Shown piece after piece: positions 53,048-60,324 of a DNA stretch of 64,000 nt (within the stretch, counting starts at the first letter, position 1; each line of letters begins with the position of its first letter). The notes beneath the pieces were generated by a model. The model was not told the DNA's origin. It did no database searches and saw nothing but the letters and a program-made list of their open reading frames with translations. The position numbers and the translations under genes were made by a program. Source of the DNA: M3007 sp965249785 (GTDB taxonomy: Bacteria; Bacteroidota; Bacteroidia; Chitinophagales; Saprospiraceae); NCBI GenBank assembly GCA_965249785.1, contig CBDFMU010000032.1:46383-110382 (forward strand), read 5' to 3'.

Positions 53048-53079
53048 GCAGTTTGACTACAAATTTGTAGTCAAACTGC
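53048..53079. repeat. Perfect 32-bp palindrome
   Basis: GCAGTTTGACTACAAA joined directly to its reverse complement, 16 bp per arm with no spacer. Such exact palindromes can be operator sites, mobile-element ends or resolution sites; nothing nearby identifies the user. TATAATTG at 53161-53168 with TTTG at 53141-53144 is a possible promoter for the next gene. Confidence 0.85.
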
Positions 53080-53211
53080 GGGAAGTCATAGTTCGCTACA
53101 AGCAAAATAAAATAAATTTACTGACAGACAAATGGAAAAATTTGAACAAACATTTTTAAATATAATTGCCCTAAAAGAAACAATAATCTCAAAATCACTA
53201 CCCTATCAAGT

Positions 53212-54771
53212 ATGAAAAAAACACCGCTCCTTATTCTGATGTCCGTCTATGTCAACGCCCTTTTATTGGCACAATCTGGAAGTTTTGACCCAACCTTTGG
53301 TACCAATGGCATAAAGATCACACCGGTCAATTCAAAAGACGTTTATACATCCGCATTATCGGTCAATCAAAACAACAAGATAATGTCTGCGGGTTCATCC
53401 GGGAATGATACTTACGCCGACATATTTATTCTCCGGCAAAATATGGATGGAAGTCTGGATCCTTCGTTTGGAACGGGCGGTAAAAAGATCCTTTCCATTA
53501 GTCCGACCAACGACGTTTGCAACTTTATGACGCTGGACGACCAGAATCGTATCTATGTCGGCGGGTATGGTTGGAAAATCGGGCAGGGAGCAAACGTCGA
53601 AGTGGCACGTCTCCACGGTGACGGAAGCCTGGATACCACCTTCGCTGGTACCGGTTATATCAGTGCCGATTTCAACACATTTTATGATTATGCCTATGGT
53701 CTGGTCATCCAGCAGGACGGCAAATTGATGGTGGTCGGCGGCACTATCGCTATCGACAGTGATGAAGATTTTTTGGTCGTGCGATATTTGCCTTCCGGCT
53801 TAATAGATACCTCTTTCAACCACACGGGATGGGCAAAATTTGACATTCAGCGGAGCGACGAGGTCCGGTATGTAACGATGCTGCCCGATCAAAGAATATT
53901 ACTATTGGGACTATCAAGCTCCGCCATTCCCCTGAAAACAGACATGAGCTTAATGCAGTTATTACCCAATGGAACGCCGGACCTCCAATTCGGGAATGAT
54001 GGAAAATTGGTCATCGAAATTTCTCCCATTTGGAATTACCCGGTTGGCATGGTTCTTCAAAATGACGGGAAAATATTGATTGGATGCACTATTGGCACCA
54101 AGGAGTTCGGGCTCGTCAAGTTGAATGCAAACGGAACCTTTGACGAATCCTTCGGCATAAACGGAGTGGCCACCCAGTTAATCGCCAATGTACAGAATAA
54201 CTCTGCTCTTGCATTCACGCTGCAGGAGGATGGAAAAATCCTCCTGGCGGGTCTCTCCGGCAACTATCCGGATTATCAGTCCTGCATCGCCCGGTTCAAT
54301 GCAAACGGAAGCCTGGATTCGAGTTTTGCAGACAATGGCGTGTTGTTCTATGATGTAAGCGACAGCACGAATTATTGGACCAACATCGTTGCACTACCAA
54401 ATGAGCGGGTTCTGGTTTCCGGAAATGCCAATAATTCAATGCTGTATGACCATGCGATTGCGAAATTGATCTCGGATTTATCTTTGGGCGTACTAGATGC
54501 TGGAAGCGGAATCAATGAACTGCTTGTGTACCCCAACCCGTTCCAGGCATTTGAAACCCTGGAATATTCTTTGATGAAAAGCCAAAAGGTAAAGATTTCC
54601 CTATACGATAATGTGGGGCGATACATTCAAAACCTGGTTCCGGAATCTGAAAGAAGTGTAGGTATGCATCAAGAAATTTTATCAATCAACCCGGAACTCC
54701 CTTCCGGAAATTATGTATTAATGATGAGCGGGGATGGTTTTATTAAAAGTATAAAAATATTTAAAAAGTAA
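53212..54771 (+). CDS. Delta-60 repeat protein with T9SS type A sorting signal
   Basis: 519 aa, signal peptide ending 'ALLLAQ'. About eight delta-60 repeats, each around 55-60 aa with the pattern 'DGSLDPSFG(T)GGK...DDQNRIYVGG' (for instance 'NMDGSLDPSFGTGGKKIL', 'HGDGSLDTTFAGTGYIS', 'NANGTFDESFGINGVAT', 'NANGSLDSSFADNGVLF'), which form a beta-propeller-like structure. The C-terminal 80 residues ('VYPNPFQAFETLEYSL...SLYDNVGRYIQ...LPSGNYVLMM...KSIKIFKK') are a T9SS type A signal, so the protein is secreted across the outer membrane. Its role is unknown. Confidence 0.9.
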   Translation: MKKTPLLILMSVYVNALLLAQSGSFDPTFGTNGIKITPVNSKDVYTSALSVNQNNKIMSAGSSGNDTYADIFILRQNMDGSLDPSFGTGGKKILSISPTNDVCNFMTLDDQNRIYVGGYGWKIGQGANVEVARLHGDGSLDTTFAGTGYISADFNTFYDYAYGLVIQQDGKLMVVGGTIAIDSDEDFLVVRYLPSGLIDTSFNHTGWAKFDIQRSDEVRYVTMLPDQRILLLGLSSSAIPLKTDMSLMQLLPNGTPDLQFGNDGKLVIEISPIWNYPVGMVLQNDGKILIGCTIGTKEFGLVKLNANGTFDESFGINGVATQLIANVQNNSALAFTLQEDGKILLAGLSGNYPDYQSCIARFNANGSLDSSFADNGVLFYDVSDSTNYWTNIVALPNERVLVSGNANNSMLYDHAIAKLISDLSLGVLDAGSGINELLVYPNPFQAFETLEYSLMKSQKVKISLYDNVGRYIQNLVPESERSVGMHQEILSINPELPSGNYVLMMSGDGFIKSIKIFKK

Positions 54772-54846
54772 AAAACACCATTAGTGGCAACCACCAGGCA
54801 GTATTGGAAAAACCAAAAGCAAGCAACCCAATAATTTTTATTTTAC

Positions 54847-55272
54847 ATGAACGTACAAGAACAAATCAATACCTATATCGCCAGCCAGCCTGAGCCAAAA
54901 CGCAGCGACATGCAAGCGTTGCACCTGCTCACCCTTCAAGTATCCCCAGCAGGTAAATTATGGTTCAACGATGGTAAAAACAGCGCAGGTAAAACTATTG
55001 CTAACCCTAATATAGGCTATGGATTTTACACTATACAATATGCGGATGGCACCACCAGAGCGTTTTATCAAATTGGTTTGAGTGCAAACACAACTGGCAT
55101 CTCTGTCTATATCCTTGGTATCAAGGATAAGACCTACTTAGCCGAGACGTATGGAAAAAAACTTGGCAAGGCGAGCGTGACCGGGTATTGCATTAAGTTC
55201 AAAACGCTGAAAGATATAAACATGGAGATACTGGAAGCGGCCATACGATATGGGTTGGAGGCGCAATCCTGA
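54847..55272 (+). CDS. DUF1801 domain protein
   Basis: 141 aa. Matches DUF1801 (YdhG-like): 'VQEQINTYIASQPEPKRSDMQALHLL', 'KLWFNDGKN', 'NIGYGFYTIQYADG', 'SVYILGIKDK', 'GYCIKFKTLKDINMEILEAAIRYGL'. Small cytoplasmic proteins; one Bacillus relative (Fra) is a frataxin-like iron carrier, but that role should not be assumed here. In the series of single small genes on +. Confidence 0.85.
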   Translation: MNVQEQINTYIASQPEPKRSDMQALHLLTLQVSPAGKLWFNDGKNSAGKTIANPNIGYGFYTIQYADGTTRAFYQIGLSANTTGISVYILGIKDKTYLAETYGKKLGKASVTGYCIKFKTLKDINMEILEAAIRYGLEAQS

Positions 55273-55331
55273 CACGACACCACCGTTTGCAGAGCTACAA
55301 ACGAACAACGAATAACAATTAAAAACACGAT

Positions 55332-55898
55332 ATGAGCAAACTAATTGCAGCAATCAATATGACACTGGACGGATTTTGCGACCATACCGCAATAATTCCA
55401 GATGATGAAATACATCAACATTACGCAGACCTGTTAAGTGAGGCAGGCACCGTTCTATACGGGAGGATAACCTTTCAACTTATGGAATATTGGAGAGGTG
55501 TGGTACAAAATCCTACCGGCAATAAAGCAACGGACGAATTTGCTGTGATAATGGACAAGGTTCCAAAAATTGTTTTTTCCCACACCCTGAAAAATGTAGC
55601 ATGGGAAAGTGCTAAATTGTCAACTCAACCTGTTGAAGAAGAAGTTTTAGCCCTCCAACAACAATCGGGTAAAGACATTTTAGTGGGCAGTCGGAGTTTA
55701 ATTATACAACTAATGAAACTTAATTTGATTGATGAATACCAGCTTTGTGTTCACCCGGTTGTGGCAGGAAGCGGTTTGCCATTATTTGAAAATGTAAACG
55801 ACAGAACTATTCTTAAACTCATAAACACTAAAACCTTTAAGGGCGGTGCAGTGATACTTTACTATGAACCGACAAATGAAAAAACAATGAACCGCTAA
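55332..55898 (+). CDS. Dihydrofolate reductase-like (RibD C-terminal) protein
   Basis: 188 aa. RibD_C/DHFR fold: 'SKLIAAINMTLDGFCDHTAI', 'LSEAGTVLYGRITFQLMEYW', 'KDILVGSRSLIIQLMKLNLIDEYQLCVHPVVAGSGLPLFEN'. The family reduces pyrimidine or flavin precursors with NADPH, but free-standing members of this subgroup have no assigned substrate. Neighbours are unrelated small genes. Confidence 0.88.
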   Translation: MSKLIAAINMTLDGFCDHTAIIPDDEIHQHYADLLSEAGTVLYGRITFQLMEYWRGVVQNPTGNKATDEFAVIMDKVPKIVFSHTLKNVAWESAKLSTQPVEEEVLALQQQSGKDILVGSRSLIIQLMKLNLIDEYQLCVHPVVAGSGLPLFENVNDRTILKLINTKTFKGGAVILYYEPTNEKTMNR

Positions 55899-56010
55899 CA
55901 AAAGAAGAGAAAACATGAAAAACTATACAACCACCAGTAATTAGTATAAGAGGGTAAAACAAATTCGCCCTGAAATTTGCACCATTATTTAACGATTAAA
56001 AATCAAAAAA

Positions 56011-56826
56011 ATGGGCAAAGTAATCTTAATCACAGGTGCGAGTTCTGGAATGGGCAAGGAAACTGCCAAAAAACTCATACAAGAAGGTCATACCGTGTAC
56101 ACCGTCGCACGAAGAATTGACCAAATGCAGGATTTAAAAGCGTTGGGCGGGTTCCCGATGCAGATGGACGTGACGAACGATGCCGACATTCAGAAAGTGG
56201 TGGAAGCCGTCGTCCAAAAAGAAGGCAAAATTGATGTGCTGTGGAACAATGCCGGTTATGGCTTGTACGGCTCGGTAGAGGACGTACCTTTGGCGGAAGC
56301 AAGGAAGGAAATGGAAGTGAACGTTTTCGGTCTGGCGGCATTGACGCAAAAAGTGGTGCCGTACATGCGCAAGGCAAAATCCGGCACAATCATCAATACG
56401 TCTTCGATGGGCGGCAAAATGTACTTCCCGATGGGTGCCTGGTATCACGCCAGCAAGCATGCTGTGGAAGGGTTGAGCGACTGTTTGCGACTAGAATTAA
56501 AGCCTTTCAACATCAAAGTCGTGGTCCTGGAACCCGGTTTTATCGCCACCGAATTCAGCGCCGTTTTGTTGGATAATTTTTCAAAACTGCCGAAAGACAG
56601 TGCTTATAGAGAAATGATGGACAAAATAGTGGCAGGCACTAAAAATACGGCCAAAAGCGGAGGTTCTTCCCAACCTTCGGTCATTGCAGATGCCGTGAGC
56701 AAAATTGTCAAAAGCGAAAATCCGAAAACCCGGTACAGGGTTGGTAAATTTGCCAAGCCTATGGTTTGGATGAGAACCTACCTGGGCGACCGACTTTTTG
56801 ATAAAATCGTAATGAGCCAAATGTAA
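56011..56826 (+). CDS. SDR-family oxidoreductase
   Basis: 271 aa. Classical short-chain dehydrogenase: 'VILITGASSGMG' (T8-G15, NAD(P) binding), D-V-T motif ('MDVTND'), 'NNAG' (79-82), catalytic S131/S132, Y145 and K149 ('YHASK'), and 'VVLEPGFIATEF'. The R34-R35 pair after the beta-2 strand suggests NADPH preference. The substrate is unknown. An AraC regulator starts 4 bases after its stop and probably controls it. Confidence 0.93.
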   Translation: MGKVILITGASSGMGKETAKKLIQEGHTVYTVARRIDQMQDLKALGGFPMQMDVTNDADIQKVVEAVVQKEGKIDVLWNNAGYGLYGSVEDVPLAEARKEMEVNVFGLAALTQKVVPYMRKAKSGTIINTSSMGGKMYFPMGAWYHASKHAVEGLSDCLRLELKPFNIKVVVLEPGFIATEFSAVLLDNFSKLPKDSAYREMMDKIVAGTKNTAKSGGSSQPSVIADAVSKIVKSENPKTRYRVGKFAKPMVWMRTYLGDRLFDKIVMSQM

Positions 56827-56830
56827 AATT

Positions 56831-57736
56831 ATGCAGCCTGTTATTCATCTTAAAAGCATTTCCGAAATCAATAAATTTGTCCAGAAAAGGGTAAAACACC
56901 CTATGGTCGCTGTTGTTGATTTTACCAAATTTGACGAATATGCAGTGGAGGGAATGCGGATTTCCTGTGATTTCTATTCGATCATGTTCAAAAATTACTG
57001 CCTGAATCAAATGAAGTATGGCCGGACGTTGTACGATTTTCAGGAAGGAAGCCTCCTTTGTATTGCGCCCAGACAGGTGGTCACGATGGACAGTGAAATT
57101 GAGAAAAGGGCGGATATGATGGGCTGGGGGCTTTTTTTTCACCCTGATTTGATAAGAGAAACTTCGCTGGGCAACAAAATGAAAGACTACAATTTCTTTT
57201 CTTACGAGACTGCCGAAGCTTTACACTTGTCAGAAAAGGAAAAGCAGATTTTGTTTGATTGCGTTCAGAAAATTGAGCAGGAACTGCAAGAGAATATTGA
57301 CAACCACAGCCAAACCTTAATTGTGTCCAACATCGAATTGCTGTTGAATTATTGCGCCCGCTATTATGGGAGGCAGTTTATCACCAGAAAAAATGTAAAC
57401 ACAGATGTTGTTGCACAAATCGAACGGCTTTTACAGGAATATTTTCGTTCGGATGCTTTGAAGCAAAAAGGTTTGCCAACGGTAAAGTATTTAGCCGAAC
57501 AAGTTCATTTGTCTGCAAATTATTTGAGTGATTTGCTCAAAAAAGAAACCGGAAAAAACGCACAAGACCATATTCATTATCAGTTGATAGAAGAGGCGAA
57601 GATTATTTTGCTCCATTCCAATGCAACGGTTAGTGAAGTCGCCTACTCATTAGGATTTGAATACCCGCAGTATTTCAGCAAATTATTCAAACAAAAAACG
57701 GGCATCACGCCAGTTGCGTTTAGAAACTTGAACTGA
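56831..57736 (+). CDS. AraC-family transcriptional regulator
   Basis: 301 aa. N-terminal cupin-like sensory part (about 1-180, 'LYDFQEGSLLCIAPRQVVTM'), then two helix-turn-helix motifs of the AraC family (about 195-300): 'LPTVKYLAEQVHLSANYLSDLLKKETGKNAQDHI' and 'SEVAYSLGFEYPQYFSKLFKQKTGITPVAFR'. Four bases after the SDR gene, so co-transcribed; a ligand-responsive control of that gene is the simplest reading. Confidence 0.93.
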   Translation: MQPVIHLKSISEINKFVQKRVKHPMVAVVDFTKFDEYAVEGMRISCDFYSIMFKNYCLNQMKYGRTLYDFQEGSLLCIAPRQVVTMDSEIEKRADMMGWGLFFHPDLIRETSLGNKMKDYNFFSYETAEALHLSEKEKQILFDCVQKIEQELQENIDNHSQTLIVSNIELLLNYCARYYGRQFITRKNVNTDVVAQIERLLQEYFRSDALKQKGLPTVKYLAEQVHLSANYLSDLLKKETGKNAQDHIHYQLIEEAKIILLHSNATVSEVAYSLGFEYPQYFSKLFKQKTGITPVAFRNLN

Positions 57737-57769
57737 ATAATACTGCAAACAACGCACTCCCGCCAACGC

Positions 57770-57808
57770 CTCCCTCAAAGCCAACGCAGGCGGCGGTGTG
57801 TGTAAGTG
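57770..57808. repeat. 39-bp attC-like sequence, copy B
   Basis: Pairs with the copy at 52114-52152. Here it is part of a longer imperfect stem-loop of about 85 bases (CCGCC...GCCT with AGGC...CGG; AACAACGCACT with AGTGC...GTTG) after the AraC gene. Both ends show the bulged GC-rich form of attC sites, but the consensus core GTTRRRY is only approximate. Confidence 0.45.
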
Positions 57809-57868
57809 CCTAATGTTGGCCGTAATTAAGCGTATCAAAGCAACACGAAACGTCTAAATTTAATTGAT

Positions 57869-58303
57869 ATGATGATTAAAATTAAATTCTTCGCGCTACT
57901 CTTCGCCTTTATAGGCTTGATAAGTTGCAAATCCAGTCAACTGAACCATGCACCCATGGCAGAAACCGGGATGTTTAAGGTAGCAATACTTTATCCGAAT
58001 GGAGAAGATAAGACCTTTGACATGGACTATTATGAAAAAAAACACATGCCAATGGTAGCTGGATTTTTAGGCAAAAATTTAAAATTTTATGAAATTGACA
58101 AAGGTCTATCTGGCAGAACACCAACTGATAAAGTGCCTTTTGTGGCGATAGGTTATTTTTACATTAGTGATGTAGCGGAATATAATAAAGCGATAGCACA
58201 AAACAGAGATGCTGTTATCAGTGACTTTAAAAATTACACTAATATTCAGCCAGTTATACAGATCAGTGAAATTAAACAATTGACATATAATAATGTAAAA
58301 TAA
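57869..58303 (+). CDS. EthD-family lipoprotein
   Basis: 144 aa (ATG 57872 is an alternative start). Lipobox 'GLISC' after a short signal. The rest is an EthD ferredoxin-like fold: 'FKVAILYPNGEDKTFDMDYYEKKHMPMVAG', 'FYEIDKGL', 'PFVAIGYFYISDVAEYNKAI'. EthD itself helps degrade ethyl tert-butyl ether by an unknown mechanism; lipoprotein members have no known role. The acylated N-terminus is an unusual addition for this family. Confidence 0.85.
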   Translation: MMIKIKFFALLFAFIGLISCKSSQLNHAPMAETGMFKVAILYPNGEDKTFDMDYYEKKHMPMVAGFLGKNLKFYEIDKGLSGRTPTDKVPFVAIGYFYISDVAEYNKAIAQNRDAVISDFKNYTNIQPVIQISEIKQLTYNNVK

Positions 58304-58317
58304 AGAACACAAGAGCA

Positions 58318-58797
58318 ATGAAGAACATACCCACCTTATACGAATGGGCGGGTGATATGACCACTTTTGAGACCTTATTTTCAAAATTTTATGACAAGGT
58401 TTTAAAAGATGATTTATTAGGCGAAGTATTCAAGAATATGTCGCCGGAGCATATCACGCACGTAGCCCATTTTGTGGCCGAAGTTTTTGGCGGAGATAAA
58501 CTATACACCACCGAAGATGGAGGCAGTCACGCTAGTATGATTGGCAAACACATTGGTAAAATGTTGACGGAAGAAAAACGCCAGCGTTGGGTGCATTTGT
58601 TGTTGCAAACCGCCGACGAAGTGGGCTTGAAAAGCGATCCGGAATTTCGTTCTGCCTTCGTTGGTTATATTGAATGGGGAACGCGACTGGCGGTGATCAA
58701 TTCTCAATTGACCGAAAATCCAATGGACTCCAACGAACCAATGCCTAAGTGGGGTTGGGGTGAAACAGGCGGACCATATATCTCCAACGAAAATTGA
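58318..58797 (+). CDS. Group II truncated hemoglobin
   Basis: 159 aa. Truncated globin: 'LFSKFYDKVLKDDLLGEVF', 'HVAHFVAEVFGGDKLYT', proximal His candidate H78 in 'MIGKHIGKMLTEEKRQRW', 'DEVGLKSDPEFRSAFVGYIEWG', and a C-terminal extension with 'MPKWGWGETGGPY', typical of this subgroup. Likely binds O2 or NO; 14 bases after the EthD gene and probably on the same mRNA. Confidence 0.9.
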   Translation: MKNIPTLYEWAGDMTTFETLFSKFYDKVLKDDLLGEVFKNMSPEHITHVAHFVAEVFGGDKLYTTEDGGSHASMIGKHIGKMLTEEKRQRWVHLLLQTADEVGLKSDPEFRSAFVGYIEWGTRLAVINSQLTENPMDSNEPMPKWGWGETGGPYISNEN

Positions 58798-58978
58798 TAT
58801 AAAAAATACAGATAGTAAAAGTTGAGATGTTGAGAATGTTGAGAGAGGCGGAGGTTATTGATAGTGAATGATTTACATTCGTCCTCCGTTCAAAACCACT
58901 CTACGTTGACTATGACAAGGATTGTGATGCAAGAAATATGGCTAAAAACTCATTTGTAGTCCATCTTTATAAATTCAT

Positions 58979-59425
58979 CTACTCCACCCCAATGCCCGTC
59001 CGCTCGCACCAACCCTGATGCCGCTCCTCGGCTTCCCAAAATGGGCCAGCAGGAACGACCTGTGTCACTGGCTGCAAGCCTTGCTGGCGTAATTCGGCGA
59101 GGGCATTTTCGGCGATAATTCGTTGATCTTCTGTATAATAAAAAATAACTGAGCGGTATTGGCCACCCTTGCCCCTGCGATCGATAGTCGGATCGTGCAA
59201 GGTGAAAAAGAAACGGACTAATTCGGCGAAAGAAATTATGTCGGCGTCGAAAGTCACTTCCACGGCTTCGGCGTGACCAGTGGTTTTGGAGCAGACTTGC
59301 GGGTAAGTGGGGTGTTCAGTATGGCCGCCCGTGTAGCCCGTGCGAGTCGCTAGTACGCCCGCTAATTTGCTGAACTTGTATTGTTTCGTCCAAAAGCAGC
59401 CGCAAGCAAAGGTGGCGATTTCCAT
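58979..59425 (-). CDS. msrA: Peptide-methionine (S)-S-oxide reductase MsrA
   Basis: 148 aa from ATG 59425 (MEIATFACGCFW); the upstream frame is open but unlike the family. Reduces methionine-S-sulfoxide in proteins. Catalytic Cys10 in the G-C-F-W motif, 'RTGYTGGHTEHPTYPQVCSKTTGHAEAVEVTFD', 'FFFTLHDPT', 'RRGKGGQYRSVIFYY'. It is shorter than E. coli MsrA and ends at 'HQGWCERTGIGVE', with a Cys near the end that could resolve the disulfide. No signal peptide. One base separates it from the gene before it (59427-60098). Confidence 0.93.
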   Translation of the reverse strand: MEIATFACGCFWTKQYKFSKLAGVLATRTGYTGGHTEHPTYPQVCSKTTGHAEAVEVTFDADIISFAELVRFFFTLHDPTIDRRGKGGQYRSVIFYYTEDQRIIAENALAELRQQGLQPVTQVVPAGPFWEAEERHQGWCERTGIGVE

Positions 59426-59426
59426 A

Positions 59427-60098
59427 TTACCGTCGCGCCTTGCGTAGCCGCATCTGTTCGCCAAAGCGGATGGCTCTCTGCTGGGATTGCCAGGCGTGCA
59501 GACTTTCCCCAAAAGCGAGCAGCAGAATGCCGCCAATCAAAAAACCGTTGTGCAGTTCCTGCGCCCACCAGTGATAGGCCTCAAAAAATGGATTGATCAG
59601 GAATATTTCGAAGGCAATAAACAGGGCCGTCAAAAGCAGGATGCCCACTGCTACAGCCCGGGTACGGAGCAGCCAAAGCGGACGCTGGCGCAGCAGACAA
59701 CGTTGCAAAAATTGGATGGCCACACGTTCGTCGGGATAGATTTTAATGAGTTCGCGGAGAACGTGTTCGGCTTTGGCGTACTCTTGTATGTGGTAGAGCG
59801 AGGCCGCTTTTTTGAACAGCGTGCGGGCAAACAAATCCTCACCGCCCCAGCTGTCGATATTGTGCATAATGAGCGTCTCCAGCAGATGGTCGCACATCAC
59901 CAGATGCTTGCCGCTATTGCCTGTCTCGAACAGCGCATCCGTATAAGCGAGCGTGCAATCGAGCCATTCTTCAAAATCCAGGGCCATAATGCCATCCTCG
60001 AACCGCTCATAATAGCGCACCAGGCCATGGAAGTCGTTCGCTTCAATAGCTTTAAAATTGCGGTATAAACGAAGGCGATTGGCGGGTAAAAAATTCAT
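59427..60098 (-). CDS. Membrane protein with helical N-terminal region, msrA partner
   Basis: 223 aa from ATG 60098. About 140 residues of helices ('LVRYYERFEDGIMALDFEEWLDCTLAYTDALFETG', 'ALYHIQEYAKAEHVLRELIKIYPDE', TPR-like) are followed by two TM segments ('AVAVGILLLTALFIAFEIFLI', 'GFLIGGILLLAFGESLHAW') and a basic tail. I do not recognise the family. It is upstream of msrA with one base between stop and start, so the two are one operon. Confidence 0.75.
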   Translation of the reverse strand: MNFLPANRLRLYRNFKAIEANDFHGLVRYYERFEDGIMALDFEEWLDCTLAYTDALFETGNSGKHLVMCDHLLETLIMHNIDSWGGEDLFARTLFKKAASLYHIQEYAKAEHVLRELIKIYPDERVAIQFLQRCLLRQRPLWLLRTRAVAVGILLLTALFIAFEIFLINPFFEAYHWWAQELHNGFLIGGILLLAFGESLHAWQSQQRAIRFGEQMRLRKARR

Positions 60099-60136
60099 GC
60101 TGCGCCCAAATGTGGATAAAATGGTTATTCGGAGCA

Positions 60137-60257
60137 AGTTTAGAAAAAATTTAGAAGGGTGTAGGTGGTTTAGAAAAAAAATCACCGCATCAAAAATGAA
60201 TGAAGTGAAAATCGCCCTCTAAACCATCTACCCCTCCCTTCTCAACTTTTTCTAAAC
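60137..60257. repeat. Imperfect inverted repeat and C/T-rich tract
   Basis: The arm around 60137-60174 (TTTAGAAAAAATTTAGAAGG...) pairs with 60218-60257 (TCTAAACCATCTACCCC...TTTTTCTAAAC) with several mismatches. To 60310 the + strand continues as TTTCTAAACCCC-type units. It lies between the divergently read start of the membrane gene and the end of the caspase gene. Confidence 0.6.
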
Positions 60258-60324
60258 CCCTTTGTCTAAACCCTTTTTTTCTCAACCCTTTTTTCTAAAC
60301 CCCCTTTTTCTACTCCCCTTTTGC

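Noticed and set aside
52926..53159. 77-codon ORF after hepT
   Set aside because: Spans both palindromes; no recognisable protein features.
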